Assembly (NCBI GenBank): GCA_947175325.1
Contig: CAMWME010000001.1
Coordinates: 1-64,000, forward strand
DNA length: 64,000 bases
From: an uncultured Clostridia bacterium
GTDB taxonomy: Bacteria > Bacillota > Clostridia > Christensenellales > Borkfalkiaceae
Reading direction: 5' to 3'
Positions 41,944-50,979 of this stretch are shown piece by piece (position 1 is the first letter of the stretch; every line of letters starts with the position of its first letter). The notes under the pieces are model-generated. The model worked only from the letters and a program-made list of their open reading frames with translations, ran no database searches and had not been told where the DNA came from. A program made the position numbers and the translations under genes.

Positions 41944-41975
41944 AGATTATATAATAAATAATGGGGTTTAAGCGT

Positions 41976-43100
41976 ATGCGCTCGAATTGCGTCGCAATAC
42001 TTGATATACGCTCAGCCGAAATGACGGCAGTCGTCGGTGAAAGAGGTGTAAACGGTACTTTTATCATTAAAAGTAAATACACTTGCGCTTATGACGGTTT
42101 TGCCGAAGGCGAGCTTCTGGACGTTGAAAATTTCATTTCTTCCGTATGTGACGTGGTTAAAAGCACTTTATCCGGCAGTAGCGGCGTGAAAAGTTTTTAC
42201 GTAGGCGTGCCGGGGGAATTTTTAAAGCTTATAAACGTGGACAAGGTTTTAAGTTTCCAGTCGGCAAAAAAGATTAGTGCTTCCGATTGCAAAACGCTTA
42301 TAGAATTAAGTACTCCGCCCGACACCGAACAATGGAGAACCGTTCGCCACAGTTGCCTTTACTACGTTTTATCGGACAAGCGTAAGGTTATTGACCCTAT
42401 CGGCGCAGTAAGCGACAGCTTGCAAGGTAAATGCTGTTTCTATCAGTGCAACACGTCGTTTATCGGTTGCCTTATGACGGCTTTTAAAAGGTTTAAAGAA
42501 ATTACGGCCGTTAACTTTATTCCCATAAACTGCGCCGAAGCTATGTATCTCGTTGAACCGGAACTTCGCGACGAGTGCGCCGTTTTGTTTGATTTTGGCT
42601 ATATTTCGTCCACTTACAGCGTAATTTGCGGTAACGGACTTTTATACAGCGAGTCGTTTTCGGTAGGAATAGGACATATTGCTTTCTACCTTATGACTGA
42701 ACTTGACATTCCCTTTGAGGTAGCCTCGACTTTCCTTTCTACGGTTAATCTGAACGCGAAAGAAAAGTTGACGAGTATTGAAGAATGTATCTACGAAGGA
42801 AAAACTTATAAATATTCTACGGCACAGCTGAGGGATATTATAAGGGAAGGACTTGACGGAATTTGTGAAACCGTTGAGGAGTGCAGACAGAGTTTTTCCG
42901 GCAGAAATATTGACGGTAAGCCATTACTTATTACCGGTGAAGGAATAAAGGTCGTAAGAGGTACGGCAGAGCATCTTGCCGGCAGATTGGTCAAAAGTAT
43001 TGACGTGATTGCGCCGAAAGTGCCTTATTACGATAAACCGCACTTTTCTTCGGTATTAAGCCTTTTAAATATGGCTTTGGACGATGCTAATAATTCTTAA
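41976..43100 (+). CDS. ftsA: Divergent FtsA-like protein
   Basis: 374-residue actin-fold protein directly upstream of ftsZ. FtsA-like segments are VAILDIRSAEMTAVVGE (phosphate-1 region), a 1C-like region (SSVCDVVKSTL to KKISASDC), CAVLFDFGYISSTYSVICG (phosphate-2 region) and LITGEGIKVVRGTAEH (adenosine region). The phosphate loops lack the usual DIGxxK and DxGGGT residues, and no C-terminal amphipathic membrane helix is visible (the end is ALDDANNS). The start at 41976 has GGGG 9 nt upstream; the ATG five codons earlier lies about 10 nt from the transcription start with no RBS. Confidence 0.8.
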   Translation: MRSNCVAILDIRSAEMTAVVGERGVNGTFIIKSKYTCAYDGFAEGELLDVENFISSVCDVVKSTLSGSSGVKSFYVGVPGEFLKLINVDKVLSFQSAKKISASDCKTLIELSTPPDTEQWRTVRHSCLYYVLSDKRKVIDPIGAVSDSLQGKCCFYQCNTSFIGCLMTAFKRFKEITAVNFIPINCAEAMYLVEPELRDECAVLFDFGYISSTYSVICGNGLLYSESFSVGIGHIAFYLMTELDIPFEVASTFLSTVNLNAKEKLTSIEECIYEGKTYKYSTAQLRDIIREGLDGICETVEECRQSFSGRNIDGKPLLITGEGIKVVRGTAEHLAGRLVKSIDVIAPKVPYYDKPHFSSVLSLLNMALDDANNS

Positions 43101-43120
43101 CCATTTAACGGAGGTTAACT

Positions 43121-44389
43121 ATGTTTAACGATTTACAAGGTATGGGCTCTAACAGAATAATAGGCAGAGCAAAAATAAAAGTAATCGGCGTTGGCGGCGC
43201 TGGTAATAACGCCGTTAACAGAATGTTAGACGCGGGAATTCGCAGTGCGGAATACTACGTCGTAAATACGGACAGCCAGATTTTGACGCTTTCACCTTGC
43301 GAAAATAAAATACAAATTGGTAGTGCGCTCACCAAAGGGCTTGGCGCTGGTGCCGAACCCGAAGTGGGCAGAGCTGCTGCCGAAGAAAGCAAAGAGGAGC
43401 TTACGGAAGCCGTTAAAGATACCGACCTTCTGTTTATAACTGCGGGTATGGGTGGCGGAACCGGAACGGGCGCTGCACCCGTAATAGCTAAAATAGCAAG
43501 GGATTTAAAAATCCTTACTATAGCCGTAGTTACCGAGCCTTTCAGCTTTGAAGGCAAAAAGCGTATGGAAAATACGGCTAAGGGATTGGATAACCTTAAA
43601 AAGTACGTTGATACGCTCATCGTAATCCCTAACGACAAAATCAAAACCGTCGTTGCTAAAAATACACCGCTCACGGAAGCATTCCGCGTAGCTGACGATA
43701 TTTTAAAACAGAGCATCAGAGGGCTTACGGAGCTTATCGTTAATCCTTCGCTTATCAACCTTGACTTTGCGGACGTTAAGACCATTCTCAAAGATAAGGG
43801 TATTGCTCACCTTGGCGTAGGCGTTGCAAAGGGCGATAACAGAATTATCGAGGCTGTAAGAGTTGCAGTCAATTGCCCTCTTTTGGAAACCACTATCGAG
43901 GGCGCACGCGGCGTAATTTTGAACGTTGTCGGCGGCAAGGATTTGACGATAGACGAAGTTACAGACGCAGCGGAGCTTGTTAAGAGCGTCGTTGACGCTT
44001 CCGCAAACATTATATTCGGTGCAAGAATTGACCCCAACGTTCAAGACGAGGTTGAAATCACAGTTATAGCAACCGGGTTCCCCGGCTACGATACCTCGCG
44101 CCGTGATGACGATGCGGTAAGGGGATATACCGGCGGTTCTGCTTACGATGACGGCCTTTACGGCGGCGGAATAAGGAGAATGAGCGTGAATGAGCCTTAT
44201 TATAAGCCCGTTCAGCCCATTCAGCCGTTGCAGCCCGAAAGACCGGTTCAATACGTTCAACCTATTCAGCCCGTACAACCCGTACAGCAACCCAGAAACG
44301 AGGAAATCAATATCGAGCGTCAGCCCGAAAAGAACGTGCCTAAATTTGCACAGCTTTTAAAGAATTTCGGTAAAAAACGCGACAACTAA
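43121..44389 (+). CDS. ftsZ: Cell division protein FtsZ
   Basis: Tubulin-like GTPase that forms the division ring. The glycine-rich tubulin signature GGGTGTGAAPVIA is near residue 107, with GVGGAGNNAVNRM at the N-terminus and NLDFADVKTIL (T7 loop region, NxDFAD). The core ends near residue 320; a proline/glutamine linker (repeats of QPVQP) of about 70 residues leads to a basic C-terminal peptide (VPKFAQLLKNFGKK). An AGGTTAAC-type ribosome binding site (GGAGGTTAACT) precedes the ATG. Co-transcribed with ftsA. Confidence 0.98.
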   Translation: MFNDLQGMGSNRIIGRAKIKVIGVGGAGNNAVNRMLDAGIRSAEYYVVNTDSQILTLSPCENKIQIGSALTKGLGAGAEPEVGRAAAEESKEELTEAVKDTDLLFITAGMGGGTGTGAAPVIAKIARDLKILTIAVVTEPFSFEGKKRMENTAKGLDNLKKYVDTLIVIPNDKIKTVVAKNTPLTEAFRVADDILKQSIRGLTELIVNPSLINLDFADVKTILKDKGIAHLGVGVAKGDNRIIEAVRVAVNCPLLETTIEGARGVILNVVGGKDLTIDEVTDAAELVKSVVDASANIIFGARIDPNVQDEVEITVIATGFPGYDTSRRDDDAVRGYTGGSAYDDGLYGGGIRRMSVNEPYYKPVQPIQPLQPERPVQYVQPIQPVQPVQQPRNEEINIERQPEKNVPKFAQLLKNFGKKRDN

Positions 44390-44399
44390 AAATAATATA

Positions 44400-44440
44400 A
44401 AACGAAAAGGCGCACGGTTATTCCGTGCGCCTTTTCGTTT
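44400..44440. terminator. Bidirectional terminator between ftsZ and spoVG
   Basis: Eighteen-bp perfect stem (AAACGAAAAGGCGCACGG) with a 5-nt loop between convergent genes. Confidence 0.9.
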
Positions 44441-44484
44441 TACAAATTCAGTATTAATTTAACTGACGGAAAACTAAATATGAC

Positions 44485-44748
44485 CTATTTTTTAAGTTCA
44501 TCATAGTAAGCCGTAAGGATTGCTTTTTTCAAATTATCTCGGGTCGCGGTGTCAAGTGGATGTGCAATATCCTTATAATCGCCATCATTAGTTTTTCTGC
44601 TGGGCATCGCAATAAACGCGCCTTCAGCGGATTCGATTATCTTAATATCGTGTACGACAAAGCATTGGTCAATGGTAATCGAAGCAACTGCTTTAAGTTT
44701 ATTGTCCCCCTTGTTAACTAATCTGATTCGTACATCTGAGATTTCCAT
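44485..44748 (-). CDS. spoVG: SpoVG family RNA/DNA-binding regulator
   Basis: 87-residue SpoVG. The N-terminal VRIRLVNKGDNKLKAVASITID, central FVVHDIKIIE and GAFIAMPSRKTNDGDYKDIAHP are diagnostic. It is a small nucleic-acid-binding regulator linked to division-septum and sporulation control in Bacillus and to virulence in other species. Here it sits convergent to ftsZ and divergent from murC, interrupting the cell-wall cluster. The ribosome binding site GGTAGGTG and a possible TTGTAC-N17-TATATT promoter (44763-44791) lie upstream. Confidence 0.95.
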   Translation of the reverse strand: MEISDVRIRLVNKGDNKLKAVASITIDQCFVVHDIKIIESAEGAFIAMPSRKTNDGDYKDIAHPLDTATRDNLKKAILTAYYDELKK

Positions 44749-44762
44749 AATTCACCTACCAG

Positions 44763-44791
44763 AATATACTTTCATTAAATTCATTGTACAA
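44763..44791 (-). promoter_or_regulatory. Possible promoter of spoVG
   Basis: Minus strand TTGTAC, 17-bp spacer, TATATT, ending 14 bp before the start codon. The short distance makes the assignment tentative. Confidence 0.35.
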
Positions 44792-44895
44792 TAAAAGAAA
44801 AACAAATTCAATACTTATTTAAAAAATTTTCCCAATTTTTTTAAAAAAACTGCAAAATTCGTGCTAATAACTTAAATTAATTAATAAAATTTAAT

Positions 44896-46224
44896 ATGCG
44901 GAAAAGTTTTTTGGAGTTTTACGACAGCTTTTATTTTATAGGTATCGGTGGAGTCAGTATGAGCGGACTTGCAAAATATATACTGTCTTGCGGTAAAAAA
45001 GTTGGCGGAAGCGATAATTTTGCGGGGATATATACTGAAGAGCTTTCAAAGGCTGGAGCCAAAATCGAAATAGCCGAAGCCAAGGGCAGCGTTAAATATT
45101 ACGACGTTGTAATCTATACCGACGCCGTTAAAGAAAACGATATACAGCTTATTGAGGCAAGGGAACTTAATAAAACTATTCTATCGCGTGGGCAACTGTT
45201 GTACGAGGTTAGCCGTGATTTTAAAAAAGTAATAGCAGTATCGGGCTGTCACGGCAAGACGACTTGCACGGCTATGCTGGCACATATTTTTGCGTGTGCC
45301 GGTGCTAAATTCGGTGTACATATAGGCGGTCGTGATAAAAGTTTTTTAAACGGGTTTTACAGCGGTAGGGACTTCTTTATTACTGAGGCTTGTGAATATA
45401 AAAAGAACTTTTTGTTATTGAAGCCCGATATTGCCGTTATTTTAAACAGCGCGCCCGACCATTTGGAATGTTACGGCTCGGTGGAGAATCTTCGTTCGTC
45501 GTATGTGCGATTTGCGGATAGCGCTGAAATTGCTATAGTTCCTTACGGTGATTTAAAGGTGGAGGGCTTAACGTTCGGGTGTGAAAAGAATTCAAGATTC
45601 TGTGCAAAACGTATCACGTGTACGAACGGATTCTATAGCTTTACGGCTATGGATGGGGATGTTAAACTTGGAACGGTAAACTTAAGCGTATACGGTAAGC
45701 ATAACGTCTTAAACGCCCTTGCGGCTGTTGCGGCGGCTCGCTCTGCGGGTATACCTTTTGCAAGAATAAAGGAAGGGCTTGCGGATTTTACCGGTGTTGA
45801 AAGGCGGTTTGAAAATATAGGTAAGTACAAAGGCGCGCGTTGTATTGCCGACTACGCACATCATCCCGATGAAATAAACGCAACTTTGTCTGCTATAAAA
45901 AAACTGAACGACGGAAAGCTTTACGTTGTATTTCAGCCGCACACTTATTCAAGAACGAGAAATCTTTTTAATGAATTCGTTAAGGTGTTGTCGGGCATTA
46001 ACAATTTGCTTATTTACCGAACCTTTGCGGCCCGAGAATATTTTGACGATAAGGGGAGTGCGCTCACTTTATCTCAAAGCGTAAAAAAGGCGCGCTACGG
46101 TGATAACGTAAAAGATATAACGGATTTTATACGCCGCGCAAGTGATGGCGATACCGTGCTTTTTCTCGGTGCTGGCGATATTTACGATATTGCAAAGAAT
46201 ATTATAAATATACAAAATAGTTAA
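44896..46224 (+). CDS. murC: UDP-MurNAc:L-alanine ligase
   Basis: MurC joins L-alanine to UDP-MurNAc. FIGIGGVSMSGLAKYI is the N-terminal nucleotide-sugar site; the ATP P-loop reads SGCHGKTTCTAM, with Cys where most family members have Thr (GTHGKTT); EACEYKKNFLLLKPDIA, DYAHHPDEI and QPHTYSRTRNL are present. 442 residues, normal length. It has no visible strong RBS and starts a new unit after spoVG. The distance from murD and divIB shows that the cluster has been rearranged. Confidence 0.95.
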   Translation: MRKSFLEFYDSFYFIGIGGVSMSGLAKYILSCGKKVGGSDNFAGIYTEELSKAGAKIEIAEAKGSVKYYDVVIYTDAVKENDIQLIEARELNKTILSRGQLLYEVSRDFKKVIAVSGCHGKTTCTAMLAHIFACAGAKFGVHIGGRDKSFLNGFYSGRDFFITEACEYKKNFLLLKPDIAVILNSAPDHLECYGSVENLRSSYVRFADSAEIAIVPYGDLKVEGLTFGCEKNSRFCAKRITCTNGFYSFTAMDGDVKLGTVNLSVYGKHNVLNALAAVAAARSAGIPFARIKEGLADFTGVERRFENIGKYKGARCIADYAHHPDEINATLSAIKKLNDGKLYVVFQPHTYSRTRNLFNEFVKVLSGINNLLIYRTFAAREYFDDKGSALTLSQSVKKARYGDNVKDITDFIRRASDGDTVLFLGAGDIYDIAKNIINIQNS

Positions 46225-46449
46225 TATTTATGCACAATTTAAATTTGGCTTACAAATTTGCTAAATTACGAAAATAAAATTGTGTAAATACATTAATTCA
46301 AGCATATTATGGGGGCAATTAATTTTTTGCAAAATAAAATTGATTCTTTTGCTAATTTATTTTGGGGGTTAGTTTTAAATTCATTTGTAAAATTATTCAT
46401 TTTTAAAATTAGTTAAAGACGTGTGTTTTGTAGCAAAAATTAATTATCG
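46225..46449. other. AT-rich intergenic region with no gene
   Basis: About 225 bp after murC, strongly AT-rich, with no open frame of note. Apart from the half repeat at 46298-46319 I see no coding or structured feature in it. Confidence 0.5.
46298..46319. repeat. Dispersed repeat, half copy
   Basis: Contains CATATTATGGGGGCAA, preceded by TTCAAG, matching with one mismatch the left arm and flank of the inverted repeat at 12166-12217. The complementary right arm is absent here. Confidence 0.55.
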
Positions 46450-46472
46450 AGCGTGTCGGTTTTCGGCACGCT
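46450..46472 (+). terminator. Probable terminator of murC
   Basis: Nine-bp stem AGCGTGTCG / CGGCACGCT (one T-G pair), 5-nt loop, followed by TATTTATATA. Confidence 0.6.
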
Positions 46473-46512
46473 TATTTATATATAAATAAATTTAATTTGT
46501 CTTTTCATTTTG

Positions 46513-46541
46513 TTGTCATTTTTTCAAGATTATGTTATAAT
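46513..46541 (+). promoter_or_regulatory. Promoter of ftsK
   Basis: TTGTCA, 17-bp spacer, TATAAT. It lies inside the longest open frame, which supports the downstream GTG start. Confidence 0.7.
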
Positions 46542-46592
46542 GTTAAACGAAAAAAATATTTTATCGGATTTTTGAAATTCGGAGATTGGAAA

Positions 46593-49500
46593 GTGAGCGA
46601 CAAGAAAAAAAACAAAAGCGAAAAAATTTCATATATTTTGACGAAAGAAACGATAGGAATGACTTTAATGTTGTTCAGCGTTATCGTCTTTTTAATGCTG
46701 TTAAGCCATACGGCGATTTTTGCGGGAATAGGCGGGGCAATCTGTACTTTTATGTACGGTGTTTTCGGCTACGGTTCTATTCTCGTCGTTGCGCTTTTAG
46801 GGTATTTGGGCGAATGGTTGGTATTCGGCAAAAAGTTTAAAATAGGATTCAAAAAGACCGTTACGATTATTTTGACTGCGATAATGCTCTTTTTGCTTTT
46901 TCACGCCGTTTCAACCAACGGCTATCCCATAAACGGATACGGCGAGTACATTTCAGACTGCTATAAAAATGCACAGTACGGCTATTCCGGATATACGCTT
47001 GGCGGAGTCGTTTCGGCAATAGTGGTTTATCCCGTGCTTGCTGTGGGCGGTTATATCACTGCATACGTAATTTTCAGCCTTCTTGCGGTTCTGTGCTGCG
47101 CTTTGACCGTTTGGGCGTTTAAAGGTACGGTTTCAGTTAGACTGCGTAAGGTTAAAATTAAAGACAGCGAAGTGGAAGAAAGTTATGCGGAAAACGCTAC
47201 GGATACTGCTCCGATAAAAATCGAGTATACGCCGGAGGTTGTCGTTCAGCAACCGCCTAAAGCTGTCGAACAGCGCCCGCGTGAGAACGTGAAGGATAAC
47301 AAGTTTTCCCAAAAGAATTTGGGACGTAAAATTTTATTTGAGAAGGGTGAATTCGCAGCCGAAAGCTACAGAAGAAATATGATTTTCAATGAAAATTCAT
47401 ATTTTAACCATCCGGTAACCAGCGAAGCGGATTATTTAAGCAGTTTTACAACCAGTAAAACCGAAAAACCCAGACCCGCAGAACCGCAGAGTTATACTCA
47501 AAGTTATCAGTATAACGTTTATAACGAATCACCGTCGATGCCGACGAACTACGTCGTGGAGGAAAAGCCCGTTCAAAGCAACTCTTATCAAGAGCAATCA
47601 TTCGGTGCACAAGAAGAAAAACCCTATTACGGCAATTACGACGAGCCGGTTGACGCATATTCGCCGCAACCCGAAGTAGCGGCATCCGAACCCGAAGAAA
47701 TTTATCCTAAGCAAGAAGAACCTTATACTCCGCCCGCAAGAGAACGCGGTGCGGTAGGATTTACCGATTCTAATCAAGTGCAACCCGTAAGGGAAGAACC
47801 TCGCGTGGAAGACGTTAAAAACGTACCTCCAGTAGTTGAGGAAAATAAAGATACTGACGTTTACAATTTCTTAGGCAACGATTCGGTTCGTGGAGAAAGG
47901 GGTGGCAGACCCACCGCGCAAAGAAGTGAGCGCAGTAACGCAGAGCTTTTCGATGACGACAGCTCTGACGACGACGATATTTTTGCAGTTCGTACCGATA
48001 GGGGGGCGCGCGCTGATGTAGACGCGCGTAGGACAGAACGCGCAGTTCCGCCTACTCCCGCAACGCAAGATCGCGTTTCAAGAAGGGTAGAAGACGTTAA
48101 GCACACTAACAATGCCGTTGAGCAACCTCCGCAACCGGCAGAGGAAAAGCCCAAGCACGTTTGGAAAAAATACGTCCGTCCTTCGCTTGATTTGTTGGAC
48201 AACTACCCCGAAAACACGAACGTGAACACGGGTGAGATAGAGGATAACAAGCGCACGATAGTTCAAGCGCTTGCGCGCTATAAAATTTCGTGTGAAGTGT
48301 CTAACGTCACGATAGGCCCCGCGATTACCCGTTACGACGTAATTATTCACGATAAAACGAATATTAAGCGTTCTCTCGGTTATCGCGACGCCATTGCTAT
48401 GGAGCTTATGAAAGAGAACGTGACGGCTTACCTCAACTATTCAAAGGGTGCGCTTTCGATAGAAGTTCCCAACAATAAGAGGTCAATTGTCGGACTTAAA
48501 ACTATGCTTGCAAGCTCGACGTTCCTCAACAGCAAGCAAAATTCTTTAACCTTTGCTCTCGGAAAAAACGTAGAAGGCGAAGTGGTTTGTCCCGATATAA
48601 CCAAAATGCCCCACTTGCTTGTAGCCGGTACTACGGGCAGTGGTAAGAGTATCTGTTTAAGTGCGTTACTCGTCAGCCTACTTTATAAGTACGGTCCCGA
48701 AGAATTAAGGCTTATCCTCGTTGACCCCAAACAAGTTGAGTTTATTTCTTACGACAAGCTTCCTCACCTTATGATTAACGAGATTATTTACGACGTGGAC
48801 AAGGCTATCAAGGCGTTAAACTGGGCGATTAAAGAAATGGAACGCCGTTACACGCTGTTTAAAGATATGACTGAAAACGGCGTAGCAACGAAGAACCTTG
48901 ACGAATACAACGCTCATTTGCCCCAAGGGGAAGAGAAGTTGCCCAAAATCGTCATTATTCTCGACGAGTTCGGCGATTTGATGTTGCAAGCAAAGAAGGA
49001 CATTGAGAGCAGAATTATTAAGCTCGTTCAGAAAGCCCGTGCGTGCGGAATTCACCTTATTCTTGCTACGCAGCGTCCTTCCGTTGACTGTATTACCGGA
49101 CTTATTAAGTCCAACTTGCCTACGCGTATCGGCTTTAAGGTTAACTCTTTCGACGATGCTCGCACGATATTCGATATAGGCGGTGCGGAAAAACTTCTCG
49201 GCAAGGGTGACTCTTATTTCCGTTCTGCGATAGACCCCGATCTTGCGCGTATTCAGTGCTGTTTCGTAGACACCCACGAGGTGCAGAAGGTTACCGATTT
49301 CGTTAAAGCAAATAACGAAACCTACTTTGACCAAAGCGTTTCCGACTTCATTAATACCGTTGAACAAGAGGAAACCACTAACTCTATGGTCAGTGGCGGT
49401 GGAGAAGGTGAGGACGGCGAAACCAAGATTGACGATACCTTCATTAAGGCGCTCAAATATTGCGTAACCTCTAATCAAGCATCTGTATCTATGATACAGC

Positions 49501-49652
49501 GACGCTTCCCCGTAGGCTACATAAAGGCGTGCAAAATTATTGACTGGATGGAAAATATGAATTACGTTACTCCTTCAGAGGGGTCCAAGCCCAGAAAGGT
49601 TTTGCTGTCTAAAGACGAATTTTTCAATATTTACGGTGACGTAGATGATTGA
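46593..49652 (+). CDS. ftsK: DNA translocase FtsK/SpoIIIE
   Basis: 1019-residue hexameric DNA pump. Four N-terminal membrane helices (about 20-165) anchor it at the septum. A Pro/Glu/Gln-rich linker (about 190-520) leads to the alpha-beta motor: Walker A GTTGSGKS near residue 680, VDPKQVEF, Walker B IVIILDEFGDLM, and ATQRPSVD. The C-terminal gamma winged helix (about 945-1010; SNQASVSMIQRRFPVGY) reads DNA polarity. The start is the GTG at 46593 with GGAG 8 nt upstream; the ATG at 46497 is upstream of the promoter. Its function is chromosome segregation into daughter cell or forespore. Confidence 0.95.
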   Translation: MSDKKKNKSEKISYILTKETIGMTLMLFSVIVFLMLLSHTAIFAGIGGAICTFMYGVFGYGSILVVALLGYLGEWLVFGKKFKIGFKKTVTIILTAIMLFLLFHAVSTNGYPINGYGEYISDCYKNAQYGYSGYTLGGVVSAIVVYPVLAVGGYITAYVIFSLLAVLCCALTVWAFKGTVSVRLRKVKIKDSEVEESYAENATDTAPIKIEYTPEVVVQQPPKAVEQRPRENVKDNKFSQKNLGRKILFEKGEFAAESYRRNMIFNENSYFNHPVTSEADYLSSFTTSKTEKPRPAEPQSYTQSYQYNVYNESPSMPTNYVVEEKPVQSNSYQEQSFGAQEEKPYYGNYDEPVDAYSPQPEVAASEPEEIYPKQEEPYTPPARERGAVGFTDSNQVQPVREEPRVEDVKNVPPVVEENKDTDVYNFLGNDSVRGERGGRPTAQRSERSNAELFDDDSSDDDDIFAVRTDRGARADVDARRTERAVPPTPATQDRVSRRVEDVKHTNNAVEQPPQPAEEKPKHVWKKYVRPSLDLLDNYPENTNVNTGEIEDNKRTIVQALARYKISCEVSNVTIGPAITRYDVIIHDKTNIKRSLGYRDAIAMELMKENVTAYLNYSKGALSIEVPNNKRSIVGLKTMLASSTFLNSKQNSLTFALGKNVEGEVVCPDITKMPHLLVAGTTGSGKSICLSALLVSLLYKYGPEELRLILVDPKQVEFISYDKLPHLMINEIIYDVDKAIKALNWAIKEMERRYTLFKDMTENGVATKNLDEYNAHLPQGEEKLPKIVIILDEFGDLMLQAKKDIESRIIKLVQKARACGIHLILATQRPSVDCITGLIKSNLPTRIGFKVNSFDDARTIFDIGGAEKLLGKGDSYFRSAIDPDLARIQCCFVDTHEVQKVTDFVKANNETYFDQSVSDFINTVEQEETTNSMVSGGGEGEDGETKIDDTFIKALKYCVTSNQASVSMIQRRFPVGYIKACKIIDWMENMNYVTPSEGSKPRKVLLSKDEFFNIYGDVDD

Positions 49653-50979
49653 TTTTAAAACTAAGAAGTTCGGAATTATTTCGCTTGGCTGTGATAAAAA
49701 CCGCGTAGATATAGAAAAACTTTTGGCTATAATCAAGGCAAACGGCTGTGAAATAACCGACGACGCTTCAAACGCGCAAGTGCTGGTTATAAACACGTGC
49801 GCGTTTTTGAACGAAGCGCGTAAAGAAGCCATTGAAACGGTTTTGGAATATGCAGCTTTAAAGGGCGAAAACCTAGAAAAACTCGTCGTTACGGGTTGCT
49901 TGCCGCAAAAGTACGTGGGCGAAACTTTCGAAGCTTTGACGGAGGCCGACGTTTTTCTCGGCACGGACGACTACGATAAGTTCTTCGAGGCTCTTGAAAA
50001 GTCGTATTCGGGTGAAAGAGTAAATTTCGTAGGCAGCGGCGCACACGGTTTCAACGGCGAAAGGGTGGTTACCACGCCCGCGCATTATGTTTATCTGAAA
50101 ATAGCCGACGGCTGCAACAACCACTGCACTTATTGTTTAATACCTAAAATCCGTGGTAAATACGCAAGCTACCCTATGGACGTGCTGTTAAAAGAAGCGG
50201 AAGGGCTTGGCGACGTTGCCGAACTGATTTTGGTGGCGCAAGACGTAACGAGATACGGGCTTGATATTTACGGTCAAAAAAAATTAGTAGAAATTTTAAA
50301 AAAGCTGACAACACTTGTCAACATTAATAGTGTAAGATTACTGTACTGTTATCCCGATATGATTGACGACGAGCTGATTTCCGAAATTCGGGACAACCCC
50401 AAAATAGTCAAATATCTCGATATTCCTCTGCAGCATAGCGAAAACAGAATTTTAAAGCTTATGAATCGCCCCGCCGGCAGAGAAGAATATTTGTCGCTTT
50501 TCAGAAAACTGAGAAAAGAGATACCCGATATTGCTATCCGTTCAACTTTTATTGCGGGTTTTCCTACGGAAACGGAGGAGGACTTATCCGGTTTAATTGA
50601 CTTCTTAAAGGAAGCGAGGCTGGATAATTGCGGTTTCTTTGCCTATTCACGTGAGCCCGATACTGCGGCTTACAAGCTTAAAGGGCAAATTCCATATGCA
50701 GTTAAAAAGCGGCGTGTTAAAAAACTTTACGAAGTGCAAAAGGAAATTTCTTTTGAAAAACTTCAAAGTTTAGTCGGTAAAAAGATAAAAGTTCTTTGCG
50801 ACGGTATTGATTACGAAAAGAATTGCTTCGTTGGTAGGGCTTACTTTCAAGCCCCCGATATTGACGGAAAAGTTTATTTTAACGCTTATTCAGCCGTTCA
50901 AGGCGAATATGCGGAAGTGATTATTGAAGGCTCAGACGCATACGACTTGTACGGGCGTACGGAGGACTACGGTTTATGA
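49645..50979 (+). CDS. rimO: Ribosomal protein S12 methylthiotransferase RimO
   Basis: Radical-SAM enzyme that methylthiolates an aspartate of ribosomal protein S12. The N-terminal UPF0004 domain has GCDKNRVD, NTCAFLNEARKEA and TGCLPQKY, three cysteines for one [4Fe-4S] cluster. The radical-SAM motif CNNHCTYCLIPKIRG is near residue 150. A TRAM domain closes the protein. The SLGCDKN start motif separates RimO from MiaB. It overlaps ftsK by 8 bp and pgsA by 4 bp. Confidence 0.95.
   Translation: MIDFKTKKFGIISLGCDKNRVDIEKLLAIIKANGCEITDDASNAQVLVINTCAFLNEARKEAIETVLEYAALKGENLEKLVVTGCLPQKYVGETFEALTEADVFLGTDDYDKFFEALEKSYSGERVNFVGSGAHGFNGERVVTTPAHYVYLKIADGCNNHCTYCLIPKIRGKYASYPMDVLLKEAEGLGDVAELILVAQDVTRYGLDIYGQKKLVEILKKLTTLVNINSVRLLYCYPDMIDDELISEIRDNPKIVKYLDIPLQHSENRILKLMNRPAGREEYLSLFRKLRKEIPDIAIRSTFIAGFPTETEEDLSGLIDFLKEARLDNCGFFAYSREPDTAAYKLKGQIPYAVKKRRVKKLYEVQKEISFEKLQSLVGKKIKVLCDGIDYEKNCFVGRAYFQAPDIDGKVYFNAYSAVQGEYAEVIIEGSDAYDLYGRTEDYGL

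Noticed and set aside
44203-44295. CAGCCC-type repeats in the 3' end of ftsZ as a microsatellite or CRISPR-like array
   Set aside because: They encode the Pro/Gln linker common to FtsZ; no spacers, irregular units.
46497-46592. ATG start of FtsK at 46497
   Set aside because: It lies upstream of the TTGTCA-N17-TATAAT promoter; the GTG at 46593 has a proper ribosome binding site.
48816-49478. 220-codon open frame opposite the ftsK motor region
   Set aside because: It is antisense to conserved codons of a clear gene, with no ribosome binding site or family resemblance.
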